Source: Streptomyces sp. NRRL F-2664 | GTDB taxonomy: Bacteria; Actinomycetota; Actinomycetes; Streptomycetales; Streptomycetaceae | DNA: 64,000 nt | Assembly (NCBI RefSeq): GCF_000719345.1 | Contig: NZ_JOFX01000004.1 | Coordinates: 234,234 to 298,233 of the forward strand | Direction: 5' to 3' | Part shown: in pieces, positions 33,637 to 44,346 of the stretch | Numbering within the stretch: position 1 is the stretch's first letter | Layout of the letters: each line of letters opens with the position of its first letter | Made by a program: the position numbers and the translations under genes | Notes under the pieces: model-generated | The model's input: the letters and a program-made list of their open reading frames with translations, nothing else | Databases searched by the model: none | What the model was told of the DNA's origin: nothing

Positions 33637-35124
33637 ATGGGTACGGACCAGATCCGGCGTTGGGAGTCGGGTGCGCTCGCGCACGCGGTGAACGACCCCT
33701 TCGGGCAGGGCCCCCTGCCCTGGTTCCGGGGCAGCGAGCTCTACTTCGACGACACCGGCCAGGTCGTCCCCTGGTACGTGGACCCGGCCGCCGCGGCCGC
33801 CGGTACCGGCCAGATCCCCCGGGCCCGGGGCAACGGCGGCCCCCGCACCGCGGACGACGTGAACCGCCAGATCAAGGGCTTCGCCTCCACCGGCGCCGTC
33901 GCCCCGGGCGAGGCCATCGACTTCCACATCACCGTCGACCCGCCGCAGCAGTTCTCCGTCGACGTGTACCGGATCGGCCACTACGGCGGCGACGGCGCCT
34001 CCAAGATCACCACCAGCCCGCGCCTCTCCGGCATCGTCCAGCCCGCGCCGCTGGCCGCGGACCGGACCGTCTCCTGCCACCACTGGTGGCTCTCCTGGCG
34101 CCTGCAGGTCCCGTCCTACTGGAGCGTCGGCGCGTACGTCGCCGTCCTCACCACGGTCGACGGCTACCGCTCCCACATTCCGTTCACGGTCCGCGACGAC
34201 CACCCCGCGGACCTCCTGCTCCTGCTCCCCGACATCACCTGGCAGGCGTACAACCTCTACCCGGAGGACGGCCGCACCGGTGCCAGCCTCTACCACGCCT
34301 GGGACGAGTCGGGCCGACTCCTCGGCGAGCAGGACGCGGCCGTCACCGTCTCCTTCGACCGGCCCTACGCGGGCGCCGGCCTGCCCCTCCACGTGGGCCA
34401 CGCCTACGACTTCGTCCGCTGGGCCGAGCGCTACGGCTACGACATCGCCTACGCCGACACCCGCGACCTGCACGCCGGCCGCGTCGACCCCACCCGCTAC
34501 CGCGGCCTGGTCTTCCCCGGCCACGACGAGTACTGGTCGGCCGCCATGCGCCGCACCGTCGAGCGGGCCCGCAGTCACGGGACCTCACTCGTCTTCCTCT
34601 CCGCGAACACCATGTACTGGCAGGTCGAGCTGGCCCCCTCGCCGTCGGGGGTGGAGGACCGGCTGCTCACCTGCCGAAAACGGCGCGGACCGGGCCGCCC
34701 CAGCCTCTGGCGCGAGGTCGACCGCCCGGAGCAGCAGCTCCTCGGCATCCAGTACGCGGGTCGCGTCCCCGACCCGGCGCCGCTGATCGTGCGCAACGCC
34801 ACGCACTGGCTGTGGGACGCCACCGGCGCCGCCGAGAACGACGAACTGCCCGGCCTGGTCGCGGGCGAGGCCGACCGGTACTTCCCGCGCACCCAGCTCC
34901 CCGAGCACCAGGACCGGATCCTGCTCGCGCACTCCCCGTACCTCGACAGCGAGGGGCAGCGGCGCCACCAGGAGACTTCTCTCTACCGGGCGCCCAGCGG
35001 GGCCTTCGTCTTCGCCTCCGGCACCTTCGCCTGGTCCCCGGCACTCGACCGCCCGGGCCACGTCGACGAGCGCGTGCAGCGGGCCACCGCCAATCTCCTC
35101 GACCGGATCTGCAAGCGCGACTAG
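33637..35124 (+). CDS. N,N-dimethylformamidase beta-subunit-like protein
   Basis: The 495-residue protein resembles the C-terminal part of the large subunit of N,N-dimethylformamidase. It has an N-terminal beta-rich region (QIKGFASTGAVAPGEAIDFHITVDPPQQFSVDVYRIGHYGG) and a core with LLLLLPDITWQAYNLYPEDG, a Tyr-rich YDFVRWAERYGYDIAYAD, the acidic LVFPGHDEYWSAAMRRTVERA, and LSANTMYWQVEL. The ATG at 33637 has GGGAGGGGAGC upstream, and an earlier in-frame ATG at 33550 lacks it. No small subunit or metal-binding partner gene is adjacent. It is 100 bp upstream of purC. The substrate is unknown. Confidence 0.82.
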   Translation: MGTDQIRRWESGALAHAVNDPFGQGPLPWFRGSELYFDDTGQVVPWYVDPAAAAAGTGQIPRARGNGGPRTADDVNRQIKGFASTGAVAPGEAIDFHITVDPPQQFSVDVYRIGHYGGDGASKITTSPRLSGIVQPAPLAADRTVSCHHWWLSWRLQVPSYWSVGAYVAVLTTVDGYRSHIPFTVRDDHPADLLLLLPDITWQAYNLYPEDGRTGASLYHAWDESGRLLGEQDAAVTVSFDRPYAGAGLPLHVGHAYDFVRWAERYGYDIAYADTRDLHAGRVDPTRYRGLVFPGHDEYWSAAMRRTVERARSHGTSLVFLSANTMYWQVELAPSPSGVEDRLLTCRKRRGPGRPSLWREVDRPEQQLLGIQYAGRVPDPAPLIVRNATHWLWDATGAAENDELPGLVAGEADRYFPRTQLPEHQDRILLAHSPYLDSEGQRRHQETSLYRAPSGAFVFASGTFAWSPALDRPGHVDERVQRATANLLDRICKRD

Positions 35125-35224
35125 ACCCGGCCGCGTACGCGCCCGGCACACCCCCTGTCCCGTGGAGGGGACACGGGTGCGCGAGAATCGGTGTGCGCTT
35201 CATACAGAACCACAGGGAGATCCC

Positions 35225-36130
35225 GTGTCCGGATTCGTCGAAAAGCCCGAGCCGGTTCAGGTTCCGGGCCTCGTCCACCTCCACACCGGCAAGGTGCGCG
35301 ACCTCTACCGGGACGAGGACGGCCGCCTCGTCATGGTCGCCAGCGACCGCATCTCCGCCTTCGACTGGGTCCTGCCCACCGAGATCCCGGACAAGGGACG
35401 CGTCCTGACCCAGCTCTCCCTGTGGTGGTTCGACCAGCTCGCGGACCTCGTCCCGCACCACGTCGTCTCCACCGAGCTGCCCGCCGGGGCCCCCGCCGAC
35501 TGGGCCGGCCGCACGCTGGTCTGCAAGAACCTGGACATGGTCCCCGTCGAGTGCGTGGCCCGCGGCTACCTGACCGGCTCGGGCCTGGCCGAGTACAACC
35601 GGACCCGCACGGTCTGCGGACTGGGCCTGCCCGAGGGCCTCGTGGACGGCTCCGAGCTGCCCGGCCCGATCTTCACCCCGGCCGCCAAGGCCGAGGTCGG
35701 CGAGCACGACGAGAACGTCTCCTACGAGGAGGTCGCGCGCACCACCGGCCCGGAGACGGCCGCGCTGCTGCGCCAAACCACCCTCGCCGTGTACAGCCGG
35801 GCCCGGGACATCGCCCGCGAACGCGGGATCATCCTGGCCGACACCAAGTTCGAGTTCGGCTTCGACCCGCAGGACGGCACGCTGGTCGCCGCGGACGAGG
35901 TGCTGACCCCGGACTCCTCCCGCTTCTGGCCGGCCGACCAGTGGCAGCCGGGCCGCCCGCAGCCCTCCTTCGACAAGCAGTACGTCCGCGACTGGCTGGC
36001 CTCCGCGGCCTCCGGCTGGGACCCGAAGGGTGAACTCCCGCCGCCGGCCCTGCCGGCCGAGGTCGTCGCGCAGACCCGCGCCAAGTACATCGAGGCGTAC
36101 GAGCGTCTGACCGGCCTCGACTGGTCGTAG
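35225..36130 (+). CDS. purC: SAICAR synthetase
   Basis: The 301-residue enzyme joins CAIR and aspartate in purine synthesis. Landmarks are HTGKVRDLYRDEDGRLVMVASDRISAFDWVLPTEIPDKG, VECVARGYLTGSG, PIFTPAAKAEVGEHDENVS, the signature IILADTKFEFGFD and LTPDSSRFWP, ending VRDWLASAASGWDP. GTG at 35225 has AGGGAG upstream. It is a lone purine gene with its own terminator, and the next gene is tRNA-Gly on the other strand. Confidence 0.97.
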   Translation: MSGFVEKPEPVQVPGLVHLHTGKVRDLYRDEDGRLVMVASDRISAFDWVLPTEIPDKGRVLTQLSLWWFDQLADLVPHHVVSTELPAGAPADWAGRTLVCKNLDMVPVECVARGYLTGSGLAEYNRTRTVCGLGLPEGLVDGSELPGPIFTPAAKAEVGEHDENVSYEEVARTTGPETAALLRQTTLAVYSRARDIARERGIILADTKFEFGFDPQDGTLVAADEVLTPDSSRFWPADQWQPGRPQPSFDKQYVRDWLASAASGWDPKGELPPPALPAEVVAQTRAKYIEAYERLTGLDWS

Positions 36131-36138
36131 GAACGCGA

Positions 36139-36166
36139 GAAGCCCCGGTCCGAGGACCGGGGCTTC
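36139..36166. terminator. Bidirectional terminator between purC and tRNA-Gly
   Basis: A 13-bp perfect stem (36139-36151 with 36154-36166) lies eight bases after the purC stop and ten bases beyond the tRNA 3' end of the opposite strand. Confidence 0.85.
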
Positions 36167-36176
36167 TTCCCTGCAG

Positions 36177-36249
<73 letters not shown>

Positions 36250-36271
36250 AGGCGCTGTAAGGCGAGACCTA

Positions 36272-36883
36272 CTATACCCAACCCCGCTCCCGTGCGAGAC
36301 GCACTGCCGTGTGCCGGTTCTCCGCGCCCAGCTTCGTGGCCGCCGAGGACAGGTAGTTGCGGACGGTCCCCTGTGACAGCGAGGCCCGTTCCGCGATCTC
36401 CGCGATCGGTGCGCCGTCCCCGGCCAGTTCCAGTACCTCGGCCTCCCGGGCGGTCAGCGGGGAGTCCCCCGCGCTGATCGCGTCGGCCGCCAACTCCGGG
36501 TCCACGTAACGGCCTCCGGCGTGCACGGTGCGGATCAGCTCGGCCAGCCGCTGCGCCGAGACCGTCTTCGGGGCGAAGGCCCGCACGCCCGCGGCCAGGG
36601 CCCGTTTCAGGTGCCCGGGGCGCCCGTGACTGGTCACGATCATGACCTTGCAGTCGGGGAGTTCGGCCCGCAGCGCTGTGGCGACACTCACACCGTCCGC
36701 CCCCGGCATCTGCAGGTCCAGCACCGCCACGTCCGGCCGGTGCGCCCGTGCCATGGCCAGTGCCTCGGGGCCCGAGGCCGCCTCGGCGACGACGACCAGG
36801 TCGTCCTCCAGGGCGAGCAGCGCGGCCAGCGCCCCGCGGATCAGGTGCTCGTCGTCGGCGAGCAGTACGCGTACGGGGCTCAC
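36272..36883 (-). CDS. LuxR/NarL-family response regulator (DesR-like)
   Basis: The 203-residue protein has a receiver domain (VRVLLADDEHLIRGALAALL; phosphoacceptor Asp56 in VAVLDLQMPGADG; Lys in AFAPKT) and a C-terminal LuxR HTH (LTAREAEVLELAGDGAPIAEIAERASLSQGTVRNYLSSAATKLGAENR). It pairs with the DesK-type kinase, overlapping its stop by GTGA, and is the last gene of an ABC/two-component operon. GTCAT/ATGAC repeats ahead of the first gene of that operon (39890-39914) are likely its binding site. Confidence 0.94.
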   Translation of the reverse strand: MSPVRVLLADDEHLIRGALAALLALEDDLVVVAEAASGPEALAMARAHRPDVAVLDLQMPGADGVSVATALRAELPDCKVMIVTSHGRPGHLKRALAAGVRAFAPKTVSAQRLAELIRTVHAGGRYVDPELAADAISAGDSPLTAREAEVLELAGDGAPIAEIAERASLSQGTVRNYLSSAATKLGAENRHTAVRLARERGWV

Positions 36884-38118
36884 GCCCGCACCTCCAGTTC
36901 TTCCAGTCGTCGGCCCGGGATCTGCGCGTGCAGCCGGAACCTCCCGTCGCCCACCGGTCCGGCCTGCAGCGTCCCGTCCAGGGCGGCGAGCCGCTCGCGC
37001 AGTCCGGCGAGGCCGGAGCCGGGCGGCCCGGCGGGACTCTCGGGGGCCCCGTCGTTCTCCACGACCAGCGTCACGGCTCCGCCCTCCAGGGCGGTCAGCC
37101 GGATCAGGCAGTGCTGGGCGTCACCGTGCCGCAGGACGTTCGTCGTGGCCTCGCGGACCACCCAGCCGAGCGCCGACTGCACCTCGGACGGCAGCTCCGG
37201 CCCGCCGCGGAAGTCGACCCGGCAGTCCATCCCGGCGGCGCTGAGCACACCGCGCGCGCCTTCCAGTTCCACCGCGAGGTCCGCCTCCCGGTAGCCGCGC
37301 ACCACGTCGCGCACCTCCCGCTGGGACTCCCGGGCGATCCGCTGGACCTCGATCATCTGCTCCACGGCCTCCGGCCGTTCGCGGCGGGCCAGTTGCACCG
37401 CCAGCTCGCTCTTGAGGGCGATGACCGCCAGGTTGCGGCCCATCACGTCGTGCAGGTCGCGGCCGAAGCGCAGCCGCTCCTCGGCCACCGCGAGGCGGGC
37501 CTGGACCTCGCGCGAGCGGTCCAGCTCGTAGACCGTGGTGAGCAGCCAGGCCGAGAACCCGCAGGTCGCGCCGAAGAACAGGCTGCCCAGCAGCACACCG
37601 ACGGCGTACCCGAGCGCCGTGGCGGCCGGCATGCCCACGGCCAAGGCGGCCAGTCCCGCGGCGACCGCCGCCGTCGACGGGACGTACCACATGCGCTTCA
37701 CCGACCGCAGGCACAGCACGAGGGAACCGGAGGCGAACCAGGTCAGCCCGGCCACCAGCGTCGGAGCCACCGCGGCTTCGGAGATGTGGCCGGTCACCCG
37801 CAGGACCAGGACGCCCAGGGCGCACGCGCCCGTCACGGCGGCCGTCGTCACCGCCAGCCGGGTGGGGCGCTCGCGCCGCCCCACCACCCAGTGCAGCGCC
37901 TTGGAGGTGAGCACCCCGCACAGGACGGCGTGGGCGCACAGCAGCAGGAAGAGCGCGACCGGCACCACCACGGAGGACTTCCCGGCCGCGGAGGCCACCG
38001 GGGCCACCCCGAACGACGTGATCTCCAGGAGCACGAAGAGGTGGAACGACCCCCGTGTGTACAGCTCGACCTTCCCCGCACTGCTGCGGTTCTTCCACCA
38101 CCCGGTCAACTTCGGCAC
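36880..38118 (-). CDS. Sensor histidine kinase, DesK/NarX-like (HisKA_3)
   Basis: The 412-residue kinase has about six N-terminal membrane helices and almost no external loops, so it probably senses the membrane itself. The cytoplasmic part has LAVAEERLRFGRDLHDVMGRNLAVIALKSELA (HisKA_3 with the phosphoacceptor His in DLHDVMG) and a HATPase domain (LGWVVREATTNVLRHGDAQHC, VENDGA, GSGLAGLRERLAAL). GTG at 38118 has GGGGGA upstream. A longer reading from 38181 would overlap the permease gene. It is encoded between an ABC permease and its response regulator. Confidence 0.93.
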   Translation of the reverse strand: MPKLTGWWKNRSSAGKVELYTRGSFHLFVLLEITSFGVAPVASAAGKSSVVVPVALFLLLCAHAVLCGVLTSKALHWVVGRRERPTRLAVTTAAVTGACALGVLVLRVTGHISEAAVAPTLVAGLTWFASGSLVLCLRSVKRMWYVPSTAAVAAGLAALAVGMPAATALGYAVGVLLGSLFFGATCGFSAWLLTTVYELDRSREVQARLAVAEERLRFGRDLHDVMGRNLAVIALKSELAVQLARRERPEAVEQMIEVQRIARESQREVRDVVRGYREADLAVELEGARGVLSAAGMDCRVDFRGGPELPSEVQSALGWVVREATTNVLRHGDAQHCLIRLTALEGGAVTLVVENDGAPESPAGPPGSGLAGLRERLAALDGTLQAGPVGDGRFRLHAQIPGRRLEELEVRA

Positions 38119-38140
38119 CGTGCCCGTCCCCCGACTCGTT

Positions 38141-38905
38141 CTAGCGGCGCGGTTCCCAGCGGAACCACCGCTGGACAGCAAACACGCTGATCATGATCCA
38201 GGCCAGCGTGGTGAGCCCGGCACCCAGCAGGTCCCCGCCGGCCGCGCCGCCGCCCCAGCCGGCCCGTACGAGCGTCATCACGCCGCTCAGCGGGAGGAGT
38301 TCGCACACCGAGGCGACCGCGTCCGGCAGGGAGTCCGCCGGTGCGAACATCCCCGATCCGAGGGCGCTCGCCAGGAACAGCGGCAGTGTGGTGAGGCCCG
38401 CGGTCTCCACGGTGCGGGTGACGGAGCTGGTGACCGCGGAGAGGGCGGCGAGCAGCAGGATGCCGGCGAGGACGGCAACGCCGATGAGCAGCGGGTTGCG
38501 CGGCATCCGCACGTCCAGGACGGCCGCCCCGGCGACGGCGAGGACGGCGATCTGCGCGAGGGCCAGGGCGGCGGCGGGCAGGGCGGTCCCGGCCAAAATC
38601 TCCACGTCGCTCGCCTCGCCGGTCCGCAGCCGCTTGAGGACGAGTTCCTCGCGGCGGGCGACGTAGGAGGACACCAGGTTCATGTGGACGACGAGGAGCA
38701 GCACCATGCCGATCCCGCCGGTCAGGGTGGCCTCGCCGACCGCCTGCGCGCCGTCGGCGTCGCCGAGGGAGGAACGCAGGACGAGGACCATCAGCAGCGG
38801 CATCAGCAGGGCCAGGCTGAGCGTGGCCCGGTTGCGCACCAGCAGGGTCAGTTCGGAGCGGCCGAGTGCGGTGATCCGGCCGGTGTTCAGGGTGAGCGTG
38901 TTCAT
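38141..38905 (-). CDS. ABC-2 type transporter permease
   Basis: The 254-residue polytopic protein has six predicted helices, beginning ALGRSELTLLVRNRATLSLALLMPLLMVLVL. It continues with GIGMVLLLVVHMNLVSSYVARREELVLKRLRTG, the signature of ABC-2 permeases. ATG overlaps the ATPase stop (ATGA). Together they form an exporter for an unknown substrate (drug, lipid or antibiotic peptide). Confidence 0.92.
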   Translation of the reverse strand: MNTLTLNTGRITALGRSELTLLVRNRATLSLALLMPLLMVLVLRSSLGDADGAQAVGEATLTGGIGMVLLLVVHMNLVSSYVARREELVLKRLRTGEASDVEILAGTALPAAALALAQIAVLAVAGAAVLDVRMPRNPLLIGVAVLAGILLLAALSAVTSSVTRTVETAGLTTLPLFLASALGSGMFAPADSLPDAVASVCELLPLSGVMTLVRAGWGGGAAGGDLLGAGLTTLAWIMISVFAVQRWFRWEPRR

Positions 38906-39846
38906 CGGGTCCCCGCCCTTGTGTCCTCGGTACGGCCGCCGGCGCCGCGGCGGTTCCGGGCGATCTCCAGGAAGGCCTCCTCCAGGGAGGCGGACCGGGC
39001 GTCGAGCCCGGCCAGTTCGACGCCCGCCTCCCGCGCCCAGCCCAGCAGCTCGGTCAGGTCGGCCTGGAGGCGTTCGGTACGGATCTCCACGCGCTGCCCG
39101 GAGGCGGCCGCCCGCAGGGTCAGGGGAAGCCGGGCCGCGGGCACCCCGGCGGGCAGGGTGAAGCGGATGCGGGCCGGGCGGGTGGCGGTCACCTCGGCCG
39201 GGGTGCCGGACAGGACGAGCTCGCCCTCGTGGAGGATCGCGAGGCGGTCGGCGAGTTCCTCGGCCTCCTCCAGGTAGTGCGTGGTCAGGAGCACGGTGGT
39301 CCCCTGTGCGCGCAGCTCGCGGACGAGGTCCCAGGTGTCCCGGCGGCCCTGGGGGTCCATGCCGGTGGTCGGCTCGTCCAGGAAGAGCACCTCGGGCCGG
39401 CCGAGCAGGGCCAGCCCCAGGTCCAGCCGCCGCCGCTCGCCGCCGGACAGCTGCTTGACGCGTACGGAGGACCGTGCGGCCAGACTGACCAGGTCCAGCA
39501 CCTCGGCCGCCGGGCGGGCCCCGGTGGTGACCCCGGCCCACATCCGTACGGTCTCGGTGACCGACAGGTCGGAGGGGAACCCGCCCTCCTGGAGCATGAC
39601 CCCGGTGCGCGGCCGGACCTCGGCCCGCCGCGCGTACGGGTCGAGCCCGAAGACGCGGACCTCTCCGGCGTCGGGGGCGGCCAGTCCCTCCAGGAGTTCG
39701 ACGGTCGAGGTCTTGCCCGCGCCGTTGGTGCCGAGCAGGGCGAAGACCTCGCCGCGCGTCACGGAGAAGGAGACGCCCCGTACGGCCTCGAATCCTCCGG
39801 CATAACCGCGGCGCAGGTCGCGGGCTTCGATCACGGTATCGGTCAT
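38902..39846 (-). CDS. ABC transporter ATP-binding protein
   Basis: The 314-residue ATPase of the drug/antibiotic (DrrA-like) group has Walker A LLGTNGAGKTST, the Q-loop LQEGGFPSDLSVTE, signature LSGGERRRLDLGLALLG, Walker B EVLFLDEPTTGMDP and the H-loop LLTTHYLEEAEELADRLAIL. A C-terminal extension of about 85 residues (ASGQRVEIRTERLQADLTELLGWAREAGVELAGL and EEAFLEIAR) is typical of these exporters. It is the first gene of the operon that continues into the permease and the two-component system. Confidence 0.94.
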   Translation of the reverse strand: MTDTVIEARDLRRGYAGGFEAVRGVSFSVTRGEVFALLGTNGAGKTSTVELLEGLAAPDAGEVRVFGLDPYARRAEVRPRTGVMLQEGGFPSDLSVTETVRMWAGVTTGARPAAEVLDLVSLAARSSVRVKQLSGGERRRLDLGLALLGRPEVLFLDEPTTGMDPQGRRDTWDLVRELRAQGTTVLLTTHYLEEAEELADRLAILHEGELVLSGTPAEVTATRPARIRFTLPAGVPAARLPLTLRAAASGQRVEIRTERLQADLTELLGWAREAGVELAGLDARSASLEEAFLEIARNRRGAGGRTEDTRAGTR

Positions 39847-39889
39847 GACGCCAGCGTCGCGGCGTCCGCAACGGCTCGGCAGTGCGCGC

Positions 39890-39914
39890 TGTCATGACCG
39901 GCGATGACATTTGT
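39890..39914. promoter_or_regulatory. GTCAT/ATGAC repeats upstream of the ABC/two-component operon
   Basis: TGTCAT and ATGACA form an inverted repeat with an 8-bp gap (39890-39909). GTCATGAC at 39891-39898 is itself a palindrome, and ATGACA-TT-TGTCAG (39904-39917) repeats the pattern. It lies 44-70 bp ahead of the ATG of the first gene. It is probably the operator of the LuxR-type regulator encoded in the same operon. Confidence 0.55.
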
Positions 39915-39960
39915 CAGGCCGCCCGGCGGTCGGCGGGGGAAGTTCAGGGAAAACGAAGAA

Positions 39961-39985
39961 GGCCCCGATCACCAGGATCGGGGCC
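39961..39985 (-). terminator. Terminator of the two-gene tRNA-Gly unit
   Basis: GGCCCCGATC (39961-39970) pairs with GATCGGGGCC (39976-39985) around ACCAG, 12 bp after the tRNA-Gly 3' end on the minus strand. Confidence 0.82.
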
Positions 39986-39997
39986 CTCTACTCACAG

Positions 39998-40070
<73 letters not shown>

Positions 40071-40142
40071 AAGCAGTGCACTGCCGGGGCAGTACGAGCA
40101 TCACTCTACCCGATCCACCGGAGTGGTCGGAGAGTCATGCAG

Positions 40143-40214
40143 AGCGGGTGACAGGAATCGCACACTGCGCCTTCCCTCTGGAAGAGGGATGTTCTGCTAC
40201 TGAACTACACCCGC
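40143..40214 (-). tRNA. tRNA-Gly (anticodon TCC)
   Basis: Acceptor GCGGGTG/CACCCGC and anticodon stem TCCCT/AGGGA with loop CTTCCAG give anticodon TCC. CCA is not encoded. It is probably co-transcribed with the tRNA-Gly(GCC) gene 72 bp downstream. Confidence 0.94.
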
Positions 40215-40302
40215 ACGACCTCGGAGGCTCTGACCTGCGGCCTCGCCCCTCGGCGTGATCCACACATTAGCCGAAGGGAGGGGGTGGATGGCAAATCGGC
40301 CC

Positions 40303-40620
40303 TCAGTGGGCCGCGTTGTAGGCCTCGTAGATCTTCTTGGGGATGCGCCCCCGCGGCGGTACGTCGTGCTGGTGGGACCGGGCCCACGCGCGGACGACGG
40401 CCGGGTCGGGGGCGACCGAGGTGTGCTTGAAGGTCTTCCCCGAGCGCGACTGGCGACGGCCGGCGGCCACGAAGGGCGCGAGGCTCTTCCGCAGTTTCTT
40501 TGCGTTGGCCACATTGAGGTCGATCTCGTACGACTTACCGTCCAGGGCGAACATGACCGTTTCCGCCGCTTCTCCGCCGTCGATGTCGTCGGAGAGTGTG
40601 ACCACTACGCGCTGAGCCAC
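40303..40620 (-). CDS. lsrL: Lsr2-like nucleoid protein
   Basis: The 105-residue protein has the Lsr2 layout: an N-terminal dimerization part ([55 protein letters not shown]), a linker, and the C-terminal DNA-binding part ([31 protein letters not shown]). The latter holds the RGR core that enters the minor groove of AT-rich DNA. Lsr2 silences transferred, AT-rich genes. Streptomyces carry lsr2 plus a second copy, lsrL, next to purS. I name it lsrL from that position, which I recall for SCO4076. The GTG at 40620 has AAGGGA upstream. Confidence 0.92.
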   Translation of the reverse strand: MAQRVVVTLSDDIDGGEAAETVMFALDGKSYEIDLNVANAKKLRKSLAPFVAAGRRQSRSGKTFKHTSVAPDPAVVRAWARSHQHDVPPRGRIPKKIYEAYNAAH

Positions 40621-40674
40621 GGATATCGGTCCCTTCGTGCGCCGCCGCCACCCGCTGACGTGCGGCGATGTCAC

Positions 40675-40945
40675 CTGTTCGGATGTTTTGGGGCAATGCA
40701 GCTTTCGGCCGGAATCCCGGTTGATTCCTTTGTACCCCGATTCTCATTGCATTGCGAAGCCCAGTTAATTCTCTCCGCGTGTCCCGCCGCAATGCCGGGT
40801 ACGTGGTTTTCCTGGGGATTTTGCGAAGCGTTGGTGAAGCCGAAACGGCGCGGTGATCAAGGGGCTCCGATATCTACCCGCGTAGAAATTTCGGCCGGGT
40901 ACGCTGATGGAACCGCCTTGCACCAACACCTCATCGGGAGTGCCA
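40675..40945. other. Relatively AT-rich gap between lsrL and purSQL
   Basis: The 271-bp divergent gap holds runs unusual for this chromosome (TTGATTCC, GTTAATTCTC, TTTTCCTGGGGATTTTGCG). GCAATGC/GCATTGC is repeated at 40694, 40749 and 40791, and TTGCGAAGC occurs twice. It contains promoters for lsrL and purS. AT-rich DNA next to an Lsr2 paralogue is a natural site for self-silencing. Confidence 0.45.
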
Positions 40946-41191
40946 GTGGCACGCGTCGTAGTCGACGTCATGCTCAAGCCGGAGATCCTCGACCCCCAGG
41001 GCCAGGCGGTGCAGCGTGCACTGCCGCGCCTGGGCTTCGAGGGGATCGCCGACGTCCGTCAGGGGAAGCGCTTCGAGCTGGAAGTGGAGGGTCCGGTCGA
41101 CCAGGCCGCCCTCGATCGCATCCACAAGATGGCCGAAACGTTCCTCGCCAACACCGTCATCGAAGACTTCACCGTGAAGGTCGAGGCCTGA
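40946..41191 (+). CDS. purS: Phosphoribosylformylglycinamidine synthase subunit PurS
   Basis: The 81-residue protein is the small structural subunit of the three-part FGAM synthase. It has [47 protein letters not shown] and [22 protein letters not shown] at 40946 has GGGAG five bases upstream. The purQ GTG begins two bases after its stop. It is the first gene of purSQL. Confidence 0.96.
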   Translation: MARVVVDVMLKPEILDPQGQAVQRALPRLGFEGIADVRQGKRFELEVEGPVDQAALDRIHKMAETFLANTVIEDFTVKVEA

Positions 41192-41193
41192 CG

Positions 41194-41870
41194 GTGACCA
41201 CTCGCATCGGAGTCGTCACGTTCCCCGGAACGCTCGACGACCGTGACTCGCTGCGCGCCGTCCGCCTCGCGGGGGCCGAGCCGGTCTCGCTGTGGCACCG
41301 CGACAAGGACCTGCACCAGGTCGACGCGGTCGTCCTCGCGGGCGGCTTCTCCTACGGGGACTACCTGCGCGCCGGAGCCATCTCCCGCTTCTCGCCGGTG
41401 ATGGAGACCATCACCGAGCAGGCCAGGGCCGGCATGCCCGTCCTCGGCATCTGCAACGGCTTCCAGGTCCTCACCGAGGCCCACCTGCTGCCGGGGGCGA
41501 TGCTCCGCAACAACCACCTGCACTTCATCTGCCGCGACCAGAAGCTGCGGGTGGAGAACGCGGAGAGCGCGTGGACCGGCGACTACACCGCCGGCCAGGA
41601 GATCTCCGTGCCGCTCAAGAACATGGACGGCCGGTACGTCGCCGACGAGCGCACGCTCGACGAACTGGAGGGCGAAGGCCGAGTGGCCTTCCGCTACGTC
41701 GACATGAACCCGAACGGGTCGCTCCGCGACATCGCCGGCATCACCAACGCCGAGGGCAACGTCGTCGGCCTGATGCCGCACCCGGAGCACGCGGTCGAGC
41801 CGCTGATCGGAACCGGCGGCACCGACGGCCTCCCGTTCTTCACGTCGGTCCTGAAGAAGCTGGTCAGCGC

Positions 41871-41874
<4 letters not shown>
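41194..41874 (+). CDS. purQ: Phosphoribosylformylglycinamidine synthase subunit PurQ
   Basis: The 226-residue class I glutamine amidotransferase supplies ammonia to PurL. Landmarks are [46 protein letters not shown], the nucleophile Cys in [14 protein letters not shown], and the His-Glu pair in [16 protein letters not shown] overlap with purL. Confidence 0.97.
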
Positions 41875-44120
<2,246 letters not shown>

Positions 44121-44144
44121 TCACCTGCGCGAACGGCGTACCGG

Positions 44145-44182
44145 GGCCGGGGCTCGCACGGAAGTCCGTGCGGGCCCCGGCC
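44145..44182 (+). terminator. Terminator of purSQL
   Basis: An 18-bp stem with one G-T pair (44145-44162 with 44165-44182) starts 24 bp after the purL stop. Confidence 0.85.
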
Positions 44183-44346
44183 TCCGCCGTCCGGCCCTGG
44201 GGCGTGTCTTTCGGATCATGCCGGGCTCGCGGGGCTGGCGCTTTCGTGGCACGACGCCCGGCCGCCGGCGGGCCGACGCTCGCGCTCTGCGCCTGGATCC
44301 GCAGGCCCCCGCCACGCGGTGGCGACTGATCGGGCAGACTCCCGGC

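Noticed and set aside
40303..40674. Longer start for the Lsr2-like protein ([15 protein letters not shown]...)
   Set aside because: The family N terminus begins with AQRVVV, and the GTG at 40620 has a ribosome site. The extension has no family counterpart.
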